This document shows, in pieces, positions 1-8,509 of a stretch of DNA of 64,000 bases. Source of the stretch: Natronomonas gomsonensis (GTDB lineage: Archaea > Halobacteriota > Halobacteria > Halobacteriales > Haloarculaceae). The position numbers and the translations under genes are program-made. How positions within the stretch are numbered: position 1 is the first letter of the stretch; every line of letters begins with the position of its first letter. The notes beneath the pieces were generated by a model that was given only the letters and a program-made list of their open reading frames with translations, was not told the DNA's origin and did no database searches. The stretch lies in contig NZ_JACAWU010000001.1 in the NCBI RefSeq assembly GCF_013391635.1, positions 558,001 through 622,000 on the forward strand, given 5' to 3'.

Positions 1-154
1 TGGCGACCTCGGCGAGGCGGAGGCGGCGCTCGTTCGCGAGATAACCAACCTGACCCGACGGGCCGAGGAGACCCGAGACGTGGGTCGGAAACGCGACCTC
101 TTCGCCGCCGCCCGCGAGGCGACCGAGACGCTTCGGGAACTCCGACGGGTCTGA
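1..154 (+). CDS. C-terminal end of an unrecognised protein (partial)
   Basis: An open frame enters from the left edge (first full codon at base 2) and stops with TGA at 152-154, giving about 50 residues. The visible tail is charged and helical (GDLGEAEAALVREITNLTRR near its start, ending TETLRELRRV) and looks like an alpha-helical or coiled-coil C-terminus. Acidic and basic residues alternate with alanine, as in other real genes here, and codon third positions are G/C-rich. It abuts the convergent gene that ends at 155, with no spacer. I cannot assign a family from this fragment. Confidence 0.6.
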   Translation, partial: GDLGEAEAALVREITNLTRRAEETRDVGRKRDLFAAAREATETLRELRRV

Positions 155-784
155 TTAACACACCGGCTTGGGGTCGATGCCCAGCGAATCGAGACTGTCG
201 GCATACTCGCCGTAGGCGGCGTCGATGGCCTCGCCGGCGGCCACCGCAGCGCGCTCCCAGTCGTCGTCGCTTTCACACACCGCGTCCAACAGCGCCGCGC
301 CCGCCTCGACCTGTTCGTCGGTTTCGGTTCGGAGGTCACGGAACGTCTCGGCGGCGTTGTCACCTTCGTTGACGAAGAAGTTGATGACCTGCAGGAGGCT
401 CCGGGAGGCGACGAGCGGTCGAGCGACGAGTCCCGCACCGACACGGGCGGCGGTGTCGTCGAGTCCCCGAAGGTAGTCGTGGAGGTCGTCGGGGGAAGGG
501 TCCCCGGCGTCCACCTCGCCCAGCGCGGACACCCGCTCGGCGTGGTCGCGCTCGCGGTCGGCCGCCTCGGCAAACGCCGCCCGGGCTTCGTCGTTAGCTT
601 CGTCGTCGGCCCACGTCTCGAAGGTCGCCGCGGCGCGGGCCTCCGCTTCGGCGGCGGTTTCGAGCACCGTCTCGCGGTCCAGTGCGGCCCGCGTCGTCGC
701 GACGAGTGCCTTCTCGGAACCGAGGCGGTCCAGCGCCGTCTCGTTGTCCGCCCGGACCCGGTCGATGAACTCGGAACTGTCCAT
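155..784 (-). CDS. Ferritin-like / rubrerythrin-fold protein
   Basis: A 209-residue acidic, almost all-helical protein. The segment around residues 55-95 carries repeated glutamates and an E-R-D-H-A-E pattern (EAEARAAATF, then ADRERDHAER), which resembles the iron-binding helices of ferritin-like or rubrerythrin-type four-helix bundles. Relatives in haloarchaea are often labelled transcription antitermination protein or rubrerythrin family; the diiron function is inference. I chose the ATG at 784 (MDSSEFIDRV) rather than the longer frame from 856, because a TATA-like TTATTT lies about 27 bases before it, which fits a leaderless transcript. It is divergent from the rhodanese-MBL gene. Confidence 0.6.
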   Translation of the reverse strand: MDSSEFIDRVRADNETALDRLGSEKALVATTRAALDRETVLETAAEAEARAAATFETWADDEANDEARAAFAEAADRERDHAERVSALGEVDAGDPSPDDLHDYLRGLDDTAARVGAGLVARPLVASRSLLQVINFFVNEGDNAAETFRDLRTETDEQVEAGAALLDAVCESDDDWERAAVAAGEAIDAAYGEYADSLDSLGIDPKPVC

Positions 785-868
785 GCGGTGTGTGGGTGTC
801 CCACGCACAAATAACTCCGCGGCGCGCCGGCGGGTCGGTTTATGCCACCGAAACACGTAGAGTGAGGC
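785..868. promoter_or_regulatory. Divergent leaderless promoters
   Basis: The 84 bases between the two divergent start codons contain one TATA-like element per direction. TTATTT on the minus strand (about 808-815) is about 27 bases before the ATG at 784. TTTATG on the plus strand (839-844) is about 27 bases before the ATG at 869. Haloarchaeal TATA boxes centre near -27 of transcription, so both transcripts should start at or next to the start codon. Confidence 0.5.
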
Positions 869-2017
869 ATGTCCGACACCGCAGGTGAAATCGCTCCGGA
901 GGCACTCGCCGACCGCATCGAGTCCCGACGGCGGGTCGCTCTCCTCGACGTGCGGAACCGCGAGGAGGTCGACGCCTGGCGAATCGACGGTCCGAGCGTC
1001 GAATCGGTGAACGTCCCGTACATGAAGTTCCTCAGCGCCCAGGCGACCGGTGGCGTCGAGGAGTTAGTCGACCCCGAGGAGTCCTACGTCGTCGTCTGCC
1101 CTCGCGGTGAGGCCAGCGCCGAAGTCGCGGCGATGCTCACCGACGCCGGCGTCGACGCGGTCAATCTCGCCGGCGGCATGCACGGCTGGGCGCGGGTGTA
1201 CCGCCGACAGCGAATTTCCGGCGACGCGACGGCGGCGACTGTGTATCAGTACCACCGGCCCGCGAGCGGCTGTCTCGGCTACCTCGTCGTCTCCGGCGAG
1301 GAGGCACTCGTCGTCGACCCGCTGCGGGTGTTCGCCGACCGCTACGCCGCCGATGCGGAAGCCGACGGCGCCTCGGTCGAAGCCGTCCTCGATACGCACG
1401 TCCACGCCGACCACTTCAGTGGCCTCCGGCGCGTCGCCGAGACGACGGGGGCGAGGGCACACCTCTCGGAGACGGCGGCCGACCGCGGCGTCGCCTACGA
1501 GGTCGAGACGGTTGCCGACGGCGACCGAATTCACGTTGGCGACCACACAATCGAGGTGCGCTCGACGCCCGGCCACACCACGGGTGCGGTGTCGCTGCTC
1601 GTCGACGACCTGCTGTTGTCGGGGGATTCGCTCTTTCTCGACGGCGCTCCCCGCCCCGACCTCCAGAAGGGCGACGAGTCCGCCCCCGAGTTCGCCCGAA
1701 CGCTCCACGAGACGCTCACCGAACGCCTCGCAGCGCTCCCCGACGAGACGGTCATCGTACCGGGTCACGTCCCGCCCGGAACAGAACCAGCCGAAGACGG
1801 CACCTACACCGCACGACTCGGCGACCTTCGGGAGCGACTCGCCGTCTTCTCGGAGTCACGCGAAGCGTTCGTCGAGCGAGTGCTGGAGTCGATGGGGGCA
1901 CCGCCCGCGAACTTCGAGCGCATCATCGCGACGAATCTCGGCCGCGAGACCGTCGCCGAGGACGACGCCTTCGAGCTGGAACTCGGGCCGAACAACTGCG
2001 CCGTCGCGGCCGACTGA
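869..2017 (+). CDS. Rhodanese-MBL fold fusion hydrolase (persulfide dioxygenase-like)
   Basis: A 382-residue two-domain protein. Residues 1-115 form a rhodanese domain with candidate active cysteine C77 in VVCPRGEAS. Residues 120-370 form a metallo-beta-lactamase domain with HVHADH at 177-182, STPGHTTG and SGDSLF metal-ligand motifs. MBL enzymes fused to rhodanese domains commonly handle sulfane sulfur (ETHE1/PDO type glutathione or thiol persulfide dioxygenases, or Blh-like proteins). The order here is rhodanese first, so the exact reaction is uncertain. It is probably a cytoplasmic sulfur-handling enzyme. It ends one base from the convergent Hef gene. Confidence 0.8.
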   Translation: MSDTAGEIAPEALADRIESRRRVALLDVRNREEVDAWRIDGPSVESVNVPYMKFLSAQATGGVEELVDPEESYVVVCPRGEASAEVAAMLTDAGVDAVNLAGGMHGWARVYRRQRISGDATAATVYQYHRPASGCLGYLVVSGEEALVVDPLRVFADRYAADAEADGASVEAVLDTHVHADHFSGLRRVAETTGARAHLSETAADRGVAYEVETVADGDRIHVGDHTIEVRSTPGHTTGAVSLLVDDLLLSGDSLFLDGAPRPDLQKGDESAPEFARTLHETLTERLAALPDETVIVPGHVPPGTEPAEDGTYTARLGDLRERLAVFSESREAFVERVLESMGAPPANFERIIATNLGRETVAEDDAFELELGPNNCAVAAD

Positions 2018-2018
2018 T

Positions 2019-4478
2019 TCATTCCTCGCGGCGGTCGGCGTACGCCGTGCCGGTCACTTCCCGAATCCGCTCGGCGGTCACCGCGCCGACGCCCTCCACG
2101 TCGAGCAAGTCGTCTTCCTCGGCAGTCATCACACCCTCAACGCTGCCGAAGTGTTCCAACAGCGCCCGCGCGGTGATGGGTCCGACCTCCGCGATAGAGC
2201 CGACGACGTACTCCTGCTGTTCGGTCAGCGTCTTGCCGCCCTTCTCGCCGTGGACCGAGACGGTCCGGTCGTCGGTCTCCTGTTCGCGCGTGGCGATGAC
2301 CTCCAGTAAGTCGGCGGTCTCCTCCTCGTCGGCGGTTTGCATCACGCTCGCGCCGAAGTCGACCGCGAGCGACGCGAGCGCCCCCCGAATCGCGTTCGGG
2401 TGGACGTTGCGGGCCTCGTAGAGCCGTTTGCCCTCGATGATGACGACCGGCCGGGCGTAGTAGCGGGCGGCCGCGCCGACCTGCTCGAACATCGAGCGGT
2501 CGCCGCCGACGAGCGTATCGAGGAAGTCCTCGACGGATTTGCGCTCGACGACGACCCTATCGGAGAGGACGTAGTCGCCGACTTCGAGCGTCTCCAGTCG
2601 CGTTTCGATGCCATCCCGCGTCGAGAGGTCCCGAGCGATGTGGGAATCGAGTTCGCGCTGGTCGGCGACGATTTCGACCGTCTCGCCGTCGGGTTCGGCC
2701 GCTGCGACGGTTCTCTCCGGTTCGGTGTCGTCCGTCTCGCCGTCGGCCTCGCTGTCGGCCACCTCGCCGGCGAAATCGGTGAGGCCGGCCTGTCCGTCGC
2801 CGTCGGTTTTGTCGGCGGTTTCGGCGTCGGCTTCCGTCTCGTCGTCGCCGTTCTCGTCCTCGTCGTCCTCGTCGTCACCCGCCGCGTCCTCGAACTCCGC
2901 CAATCCGGTCTGTTTGGCGATTTCGGCCTCGATTTCGCCCTCCATGTTCTTCAGTTTCCGGAGTTCCTCCTCCATCTTCTTCTCCTCGTTGCGGGAAATC
3001 CAGAAGAACGCCTCGTCGCGGGTGTCCTCGGCGAGGAGGACGACCACGCGGCCATCGCTGGCGCGGCCGGTTCGGCCCTTCCGCTGGATGGAGCGGATAC
3101 CCTTTGGGACGGGTTCGTAGAACAACACGAGGTCCACGTCGGGAACGTCCAGCCCCTCCTCGGCGACGCTGGTGGAGACGAGCACCTCGAACTCGCCGTT
3201 CCGGAAGGCGTCGAGGGTCTCCTTCTGTTCTTTCTGGGTCATCCCGTCGGAGCCCTCCTTGTCGCCCTGCCCGACGAACCGCTCGGTGGTGAAGTGCTCG
3301 CCGAGGAACTCCGTCAGCGTCTCGGCGGTGTCCCTGGACTCGGTGAACACGATGACGCGTTCGCCGTCCTCGATACCCAGCGTCTGGGCCAGGAGGATGC
3401 GCGTCCGGCGGAACTTCGGGTGGAGGTCCTCGAAGGCCTCGGCATTCCGCATCGCGTTTTTCACCTTCGGCTCGCTCACGAAACGCTGGCTGGCTTTCGA
3501 TGCACCCGAGGAACGGGCGGCGTCCCGCTGGCGTTCGAAGTACCGACGTAGGGACTCGACGCTCTGGGTTTCGACCAACTCGACGGCCCGCCGGAGTTTC
3601 ATTATCTCGGCGTGGGCGGACATCCCTTTGTAGCCGTCACCGTCGTCGTTGTGGATGAGGTCCTGCAGTTTCGCCCGGATGGCGTTCAACTGCGTCTGGG
3701 ACATACTCGGGTCCGTCGAGTTGGTGACACCGAGTTGCTTGAGTTTCTCCAGTCGCTCCGATATCACCTCGTTGAGGGCGTCCCGAATCTCGATGACCGT
3801 CTCGGGAAGTTCGACGCGCTCCCACTCGACGCTGGTGTCGTGGGTGTGTTCGGCCACGTCGGCGTCGTCTTCGGTCATCACCGCCACCTCCCGCAGGCCG
3901 AGGTTGTCACAGACGGTGAGAATCTCCTCCTTGTCGCCGCCCGGCGAGGCGCTCATCCCCGTGACGAGCGGATTCTCGGCGTCCTCGTGGTAGCGTTCGG
4001 CGATGTAGTTGTAGGCGTAGCCGCCGGTGGCGCGGTGACACTCGTCGAATGTGATGTGTGTCACGTCGGCCAGCGAGACGCGGTTGCCGACGAGGTCGTT
4101 CTCGACGACCTGCGGGGTCGCACAGACGACCTTCGCGGAGTCCCACAACTCGGCGCGGTCGTCGGGCCGGACGTCGCCGGTGAAGACGACCACGTCCTCG
4201 TCGTCGACGGCCAGCGCCTCCCGGTAGAAGTCGGCGTGCTGTTGGACGAGTGGTTTCGTCGGCGCGAGCAGCAGCGACTTGCCGCCGTGCTCGGCCAGCC
4301 GCTCGGCGGTGACGAGCAGGCTCACGGCCGTCTTGCCGAGTCCGGTCGGCAGACAGACCAGAGTGTGGTCGCGGGTCGCGGTGTCGGCCAGCCGGAGCTG
4401 GTAGCGGCGCTTCTCGAGGAGGCCGTCTTCCAGCATCGGCCCCTCGATGTACTCCGGGCCGTCCGTCGCTGTCGCCAT
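2019..4478 (-). CDS. hef: Hef: SF2 helicase fused to XPF/ERCC4-type nuclease
   Basis: An 819-residue archaeal Hef (FANCM/XPF-related), which remodels and cuts stalled or branched replication forks. The SF2 helicase half has Walker A PTGLGKT (44-50) and a DECH box (145-148), with the helicase C domain up to about residue 510 (SVAEEGLDVPDVD, QRKGRTGR). A very acidic linker of about 70 residues follows. The ERCC4 nuclease carries GDYVLSDRVVVERK with the metal-binding ERK signature. The C-terminus has a helix-hairpin-helix pair (VEGVGAVTAERI). Length and domain order match the family. A TATA-like CTTATCC lies about 29 bases upstream of the ATG. It is convergent with the rhodanese-MBL gene. Confidence 0.95.
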   Translation of the reverse strand: MATATDGPEYIEGPMLEDGLLEKRRYQLRLADTATRDHTLVCLPTGLGKTAVSLLVTAERLAEHGGKSLLLAPTKPLVQQHADFYREALAVDDEDVVVFTGDVRPDDRAELWDSAKVVCATPQVVENDLVGNRVSLADVTHITFDECHRATGGYAYNYIAERYHEDAENPLVTGMSASPGGDKEEILTVCDNLGLREVAVMTEDDADVAEHTHDTSVEWERVELPETVIEIRDALNEVISERLEKLKQLGVTNSTDPSMSQTQLNAIRAKLQDLIHNDDGDGYKGMSAHAEIMKLRRAVELVETQSVESLRRYFERQRDAARSSGASKASQRFVSEPKVKNAMRNAEAFEDLHPKFRRTRILLAQTLGIEDGERVIVFTESRDTAETLTEFLGEHFTTERFVGQGDKEGSDGMTQKEQKETLDAFRNGEFEVLVSTSVAEEGLDVPDVDLVLFYEPVPKGIRSIQRKGRTGRASDGRVVVLLAEDTRDEAFFWISRNEEKKMEEELRKLKNMEGEIEAEIAKQTGLAEFEDAAGDDEDDEDENGDDETEADAETADKTDGDGQAGLTDFAGEVADSEADGETDDTEPERTVAAAEPDGETVEIVADQRELDSHIARDLSTRDGIETRLETLEVGDYVLSDRVVVERKSVEDFLDTLVGGDRSMFEQVGAAARYYARPVVIIEGKRLYEARNVHPNAIRGALASLAVDFGASVMQTADEEETADLLEVIATREQETDDRTVSVHGEKGGKTLTEQQEYVVGSIAEVGPITARALLEHFGSVEGVMTAEEDDLLDVEGVGAVTAERIREVTGTAYADRREE

Positions 4479-4590
4479 CTACCCGGCAGTTCGTCGTTTC
4501 GGCGGATAAGGGTTCGGCCAGCACGGTGAAAGTAAACGACAGCCGTCCGTGACCGTGCGTTGCGACGCCGTACCACGAAAAATCCGACGT

Positions 4591-4596
4591 TTTAAA
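4591..4596 (+). promoter_or_regulatory. TATA element of the aIF1A gene
   Basis: TTTAAA is centred about 26 bases before the GTG at 4620, so the mRNA should begin at or next to the start codon. This spacing supports the GTG as the real start. Confidence 0.5.
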
Positions 4597-4619
4597 CGTT
4601 CAGAGAGTCTATTTGTATT

Positions 4620-4904
4620 GTGACAGAAGAGACACAACGCAAGAACCTCCGGATGCCGGGGGAAGACGAGATGTTCGCCGTCGTAACCGAGATGCTGGGT
4701 GGCCGCCGCGTGCGCCTCCGGTGTAACGACGGCAAGGAGCGAATGGGCCGAATCCCCGGCCGCATGCGCTTCCGGACGTGGGTCAACAAGGACGACGTGG
4801 TTCTCATCGAGCCGTGGTCGTTCCAAGACGAGAAGGCGGACGTCGAGTGGCGATACGACGGCCAAGACGCCGCCCAACTGCGTCGCGAAGGCCACATCGA
4901 GTAA
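4620..4904 (+). CDS. eif1A: Translation initiation factor aIF1A
   Basis: A 94-residue S1/OB-fold initiation factor that binds the small ribosomal subunit near the A site and helps place initiator tRNA. The family pattern is complete: basic N-terminus with [12 protein letters not shown], the OB core ([21 protein letters not shown]), and the [12 protein letters not shown] segment, followed by an acidic tail. The length is normal for archaeal aIF1A. The start is GTG; a TTTAAA box about 26 bases upstream implies a leaderless transcript. It stands alone between divergent Hef and the antiporter pair. Confidence 0.96.
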   Translation: MTEETQRKNLRMPGEDEMFAVVTEMLGGRRVRLRCNDGKERMGRIPGRMRFRTWVNKDDVVLIEPWSFQDEKADVEWRYDGQDAAQLRREGHIE

Positions 4905-4964
4905 TTTATTCAGTTCGGCGCGCCTCCGCGGGCCGACAGTTGATTCCAGCCCACTCCCGAACGC

Positions 4965-6173
4965 TCAGTCCGCACTCGAAGCCGCCCGTTCGCCGGTCGT
5001 AACCAACCGCTCGAACAGCCCGGCGTACTGCATGAACAGCGTTCCGAGGATGCTCATCACGAGGACGTAGCCAACGGCCACGGAGGGAATCGTCTCGGTC
5101 AGCACGACCGAGCCGCCGGAGCCGGCCGCGAGCGCCGCGATGATGAGCGAGAACTCCCCGCGAGTGACCATTCCACAGCCGACACGGACGCTACGGCGGT
5201 CGTCGAGGCCGTAGATGCGACCGCTGAGAAAGCCCGTCAGGAGTTTCGTCGGCGTCGTCGCGACGACTAACACGACGAGGAGCCCGGCAATCGCCACGCT
5301 CCCGAAGACTGTCGGGTCCGTGTTGAGCCCAATCCAGAAGAAGAAGACGGCCGCGAACACGTCGCGAAGGGGGATGAGTCGTCGTTCGAGGTCGTGAAGG
5401 TGGTCGGTTCCCGAAAAACCCATGCCGATGAAGAAGGCGGCGACGGCTTCGCTGACGCCGAGCGCCAACGCACCCCCGGCGACGAGGACCGTGATGGCGA
5501 CAGCGCGGATGACGAACATCTCTTGGGAGTCGACATCGAGGAACGCCTCGAAGTACGCCGACCCGAAGTAGACCGCGGCCACGAGGACGGTCAGAAAGCC
5601 CATCGCGATTGCGACCTGCTGGAGCACCTCGATGAACGTCCCGCCGCCGAGTATCACCGCCGACAGCACGGCGAGATAGAAGGCGATGAACAGGTCCTCG
5701 AAGACGAGCGTCCCGAGCATCGGTTGGGCTTCGTCGTTGGCAATCCACCCTAAATCGATGAGCGACTTCGTGATGACCGCCGACGAGGAGATGTAGACGA
5801 TGCCGCCGAGGACGAACGCCTCCAGAACCGACCACCCCAAGGCGAGTCCGATGGCGACGCCGATAGGGAGGTTGACCGCGAGGTCGAGCGCTCCGGCTTT
5901 CCCGATGTTCTCCTTCGATTCGAGCAGTCGGTCGAGGCTGAACTCCAGGCCGAGAAAGAACAACAGGAAGACGATACCGAACTCCGCCAACAGCGTAATG
6001 AACTCCTGGTCCTGCAGGGCGGGCAGGCCGAGCGCCCCGAAGACGTACGGACTGACGAGCACCCCGGAGATGACATAGAAGGGAATGACCGACAGGTCGA
6101 TTCGGTGTGCGACCGCCCCGGCAACGGCGAGAACGCTGAACATCACACCCGCCTCGAACAACAGCGCCGCCAT
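4965..6173 (-). CDS. Monovalent cation:proton antiporter (CPA2, KhtU/KefB-like)
   Basis: A 402-residue integral membrane protein with about 12 hydrophobic segments and no soluble C-terminal domain. It matches the Na+/H+ exchanger (CPA2) fold. Seen segments include VIPFYVISGVLVSPYVFGAL near the N-terminus, LLFFLGLEFSLDRLLESKEN, and SSAVITKSLIDLGW. It should exchange K+ or Na+ for H+ at the cytoplasmic membrane. The gene upstream (start 6724) encodes a TrkA-C regulatory subunit and is separated by only 2 bases, so the two form an operon like Bacillus khtTU. The physiological ion is inferred. Confidence 0.88.
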   Translation of the reverse strand: MAALLFEAGVMFSVLAVAGAVAHRIDLSVIPFYVISGVLVSPYVFGALGLPALQDQEFITLLAEFGIVFLLFFLGLEFSLDRLLESKENIGKAGALDLAVNLPIGVAIGLALGWSVLEAFVLGGIVYISSSAVITKSLIDLGWIANDEAQPMLGTLVFEDLFIAFYLAVLSAVILGGGTFIEVLQQVAIAMGFLTVLVAAVYFGSAYFEAFLDVDSQEMFVIRAVAITVLVAGGALALGVSEAVAAFFIGMGFSGTDHLHDLERRLIPLRDVFAAVFFFWIGLNTDPTVFGSVAIAGLLVVLVVATTPTKLLTGFLSGRIYGLDDRRSVRVGCGMVTRGEFSLIIAALAAGSGGSVVLTETIPSVAVGYVLVMSILGTLFMQYAGLFERLVTTGERAASSAD

Positions 6174-6175
6174 CG

Positions 6176-6724
6176 TCAGGCGTCCGTGTCGGCGTCTTCG
6201 GTGGGGTCGTCGGCCGCCGCCGCGGCTTCCTCACCGGGTGCGTCCGTCCCGGCGGCCAACCGCTCGACGCGGTCACAGGCGTCGCGGCCCCCGATGATGA
6301 CCAGCGTATCGCCTGCCCGGATGGTGGAGTCCGCATTAGGGTTGGATTCGGTCTCGTCGTCGCGCTGGATGGCGACGACGGACGTGCCGGTCGTCTCCCG
6401 GAAGTCGACTTCCGCTAGCGTCTTGTCGACCAACTCCGACCCCTCGACGACGTTCACCCACTCGAACAGCGTGTCGTCGTCGAGCATCGTCTCGGTCGTC
6501 TCGGTGGCGACGGGCTGGAAGTACGCCCCCTCCAGAATCGTCCCCACCTGTCGAGCCAGTCGGTCCGAGAGTTCGAACAGTTTCTCGGAGTCCTCCTCGC
6601 CGCGCCGCCGGAACACCTCCCGCTTGCCGGTGTTGTGCGTGACGACAACGAGTTGTTCGTCGTCGTCGATTTCGATTTCGAACTTCTTGCCGACGCCCGG
6701 CAAGTCCGACTCGTAGACGGTCAT
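6176..6724 (-). CDS. TrkA-C domain regulatory subunit of the antiporter (KhtT-like)
   Basis: A soluble protein of 182 residues. The N-terminal part (MTVYESDLPGVGKKFEIEID) is the KhtT-type domain, and the C-terminal part, roughly residues 90-165, is an RCK/TrkA-C domain (ELVDKTLAEVDFRETTGTSV, AGDTLVIIGG) that senses nucleotides or ions and gates the partner antiporter. The start at 6724 is preferred over 6748, because a TTTTATT box on the minus strand lies about 26 bases upstream of 6724 and overlaps the longer version. It is first in a two-gene operon with the antiporter gene. Confidence 0.87.
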   Translation of the reverse strand: MTVYESDLPGVGKKFEIEIDDDEQLVVVTHNTGKREVFRRRGEEDSEKLFELSDRLARQVGTILEGAYFQPVATETTETMLDDDTLFEWVNVVEGSELVDKTLAEVDFRETTGTSVVAIQRDDETESNPNADSTIRAGDTLVIIGGRDACDRVERLAAGTDAPGEEAAAAADDPTEDADTDA

Positions 6725-6772
6725 ACCCGGTCGTCGGTCCGTGGTCAATAAAAGGTGTAGGTCGGACCAGCC

Positions 6773-8509
6773 CTACAGTTCCGACAGCGTCGCGCCACCG
6801 ACCAGTCGCCGCAGCGCGCCGGGCAACTCGTCGACGGCGACGCGAGTCTGGTCGGTCGAATCGCGCTCCCGGACCGTCACCGTCTCGTCTTCGAGCGTCT
6901 CGTAGTCGACGGTCACGCAGTAGGGGGTGCCGACCTCGTCCTGTCGGCGGTACCGACGGCCGATGTTGCCGGTGTCGTCGTAGGCGACCTCGAAGCCACT
7001 TTCGCGGAGTTCGTGGGCCAACTCCTCGGCGCGGTCGTCGAGGCCGTCTTTCGTCATCAACGGGAAGACGGCGACCGTCGTCGGCGCGATGTCGGCGGGC
7101 AAATCGAGGAACGCCCGCTGTTCGCCGTCGACCTCGTCGGTGCCGTGACGATGGATGAGGACGCTGTAGACGAGGCGGCCGACGCCGAAGGAGGGTTCGA
7201 CGACGTGCGGCGTGATGTGCTCGCCGGCCTCGGTCTGTTCCTCGACCGAAAAGCCGGTCTTCTCGACGGGGACGGTGTAGGACTCGCCGTCGACCTCGAC
7301 GGTGACTTCCTCGCCGTCGAACGCCGAGCGGTCCCGGCCCGCAAGCGACTCCAGGGCGTCGGCCACGTCGCCGGCCGAACCGCCAAATTCGGGGCCGAGA
7401 TAGCTCATATCGGGGTCGACCGTCGCCCGCTCGACGGTCTTCGGTTCGTCGTACTGGCGGAACAGCGTGAAGTCCTCGCCGGAGTACTCGCCGTGTTTCG
7501 AGAGGTCGTAATCCGAGCGGTAGGCGAAGCCGGTCACCTCGATCCAGTTGCCGCCGAGTTCGGTTTCGGCGTCCCAACAGTCGGCGGCGTAGTGTGCCCG
7601 CTCGCCCGCGAGGTGCTGGCGGTACCGGAGCCGCTCCATATCGATGCCGATTCGCTCGTAGAAGTCCATCGCCCGACCGAGGTAGTAGGCGACCCACTCG
7701 CTGCCGATGACGCCCTCCTCGACGGCCTCGCCGACGGTGTAGGTTTCGACGCCGCCGTCGTCGGCGTTCTGTGCTTCGGCGGAGTACAGCGGTACCTCGA
7801 CGTCCGCGACGCGCTCAAGCGGCGGTTCGTCCGTTTCGGGGTCGATGAAGTGCTCCAACTCGGCTTGGGTGAACTCCCGAACGCGGACGAGCGCCCGCCG
7901 CGGTGAAATCTCGTTGCGGTAGGCGCGACCGATTTGGGCGACGCCGAACGGTAACTGATTGCGGGCGTACTCCTTCAGTCGAGGGAACTCGACGAAGATG
8001 CCCTGTGCCGTCTCGGGCCGGAGGTACCCAGGCGAGGACGACCCGGGGCCGATGTTCGTGCCGAACATGAGGTTGAACTCCTCGACGTCCGTGTCGGCCA
8101 GCGACGCGCCACAGGAGGGACACTCGATGCCGTGGTCGGCGATGAGTTCGGCCACCTCCTCGGGTTCGTACGCCTCGGCGTCCTCGATGTCTTCGACGGC
8201 GTCCTCGACGAGGTGGTCGGCGCGGTGGGTCGCGCCGCACTCCACACACTCGATTATCATGTCGTCGAAGCCGTCGAGGTGGCCAGAGGCCTCGAAGACG
8301 GCCTCGGGCATCACGGTCGGCGCCTCCAGTTCCATGTGACCCTCCTCGCGGACGAAGATGTCGCGCCAGGTGTCCTCGAGGTTGCGCTTCAGCGCCGCGC
8401 CCTCCGGACCGTAGGTGTAGAAACCGGCCGTACCGCCGTAGGCCTCGTTCGACGGGAAGAAGAAGCCACGGCGCTTTGCCAGTTCCGCGAGGTCGTCCAA
8501 CTCGGTCAT
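6773..8509 (-). CDS. glyS: Glycyl-tRNA synthetase, archaeal/eukaryal class II type
   Basis: A 578-residue homodimeric-type class II glycyl-tRNA synthetase that charges tRNA-Gly. Features seen: N-terminal AKRRGFFFPSNEAYGGTAGF; a zinc-binding insertion with CVECG and CPSCG pairs; motif 2 RVREFTQAELEHF; motif 3 near SFGVGRLVYSVL; and a C-terminal anticodon-binding domain (TVAVFPLMTKDGLDDRAEEL). The start ATG at 8509 overlaps the stop of the upstream CBS gene (ATGA), so the two are co-transcribed. Longer frames extending to 8749 only read the CBS gene out of frame. Confidence 0.95.
   Translation of the reverse strand: MTELDDLAELAKRRGFFFPSNEAYGGTAGFYTYGPEGAALKRNLEDTWRDIFVREEGHMELEAPTVMPEAVFEASGHLDGFDDMIIECVECGATHRADHLVEDAVEDIEDAEAYEPEEVAELIADHGIECPSCGASLADTDVEEFNLMFGTNIGPGSSSPGYLRPETAQGIFVEFPRLKEYARNQLPFGVAQIGRAYRNEISPRRALVRVREFTQAELEHFIDPETDEPPLERVADVEVPLYSAEAQNADDGGVETYTVGEAVEEGVIGSEWVAYYLGRAMDFYERIGIDMERLRYRQHLAGERAHYAADCWDAETELGGNWIEVTGFAYRSDYDLSKHGEYSGEDFTLFRQYDEPKTVERATVDPDMSYLGPEFGGSAGDVADALESLAGRDRSAFDGEEVTVEVDGESYTVPVEKTGFSVEEQTEAGEHITPHVVEPSFGVGRLVYSVLIHRHGTDEVDGEQRAFLDLPADIAPTTVAVFPLMTKDGLDDRAEELAHELRESGFEVAYDDTGNIGRRYRRQDEVGTPYCVTVDYETLEDETVTVRERDSTDQTRVAVDELPGALRRLVGGATLSEL

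Noticed and set aside
2337-3551. A 404-residue plus-strand frame opposite hef
   Set aside because: Shadow of the Hef helicase/nuclease frame, with no recognisable domain.
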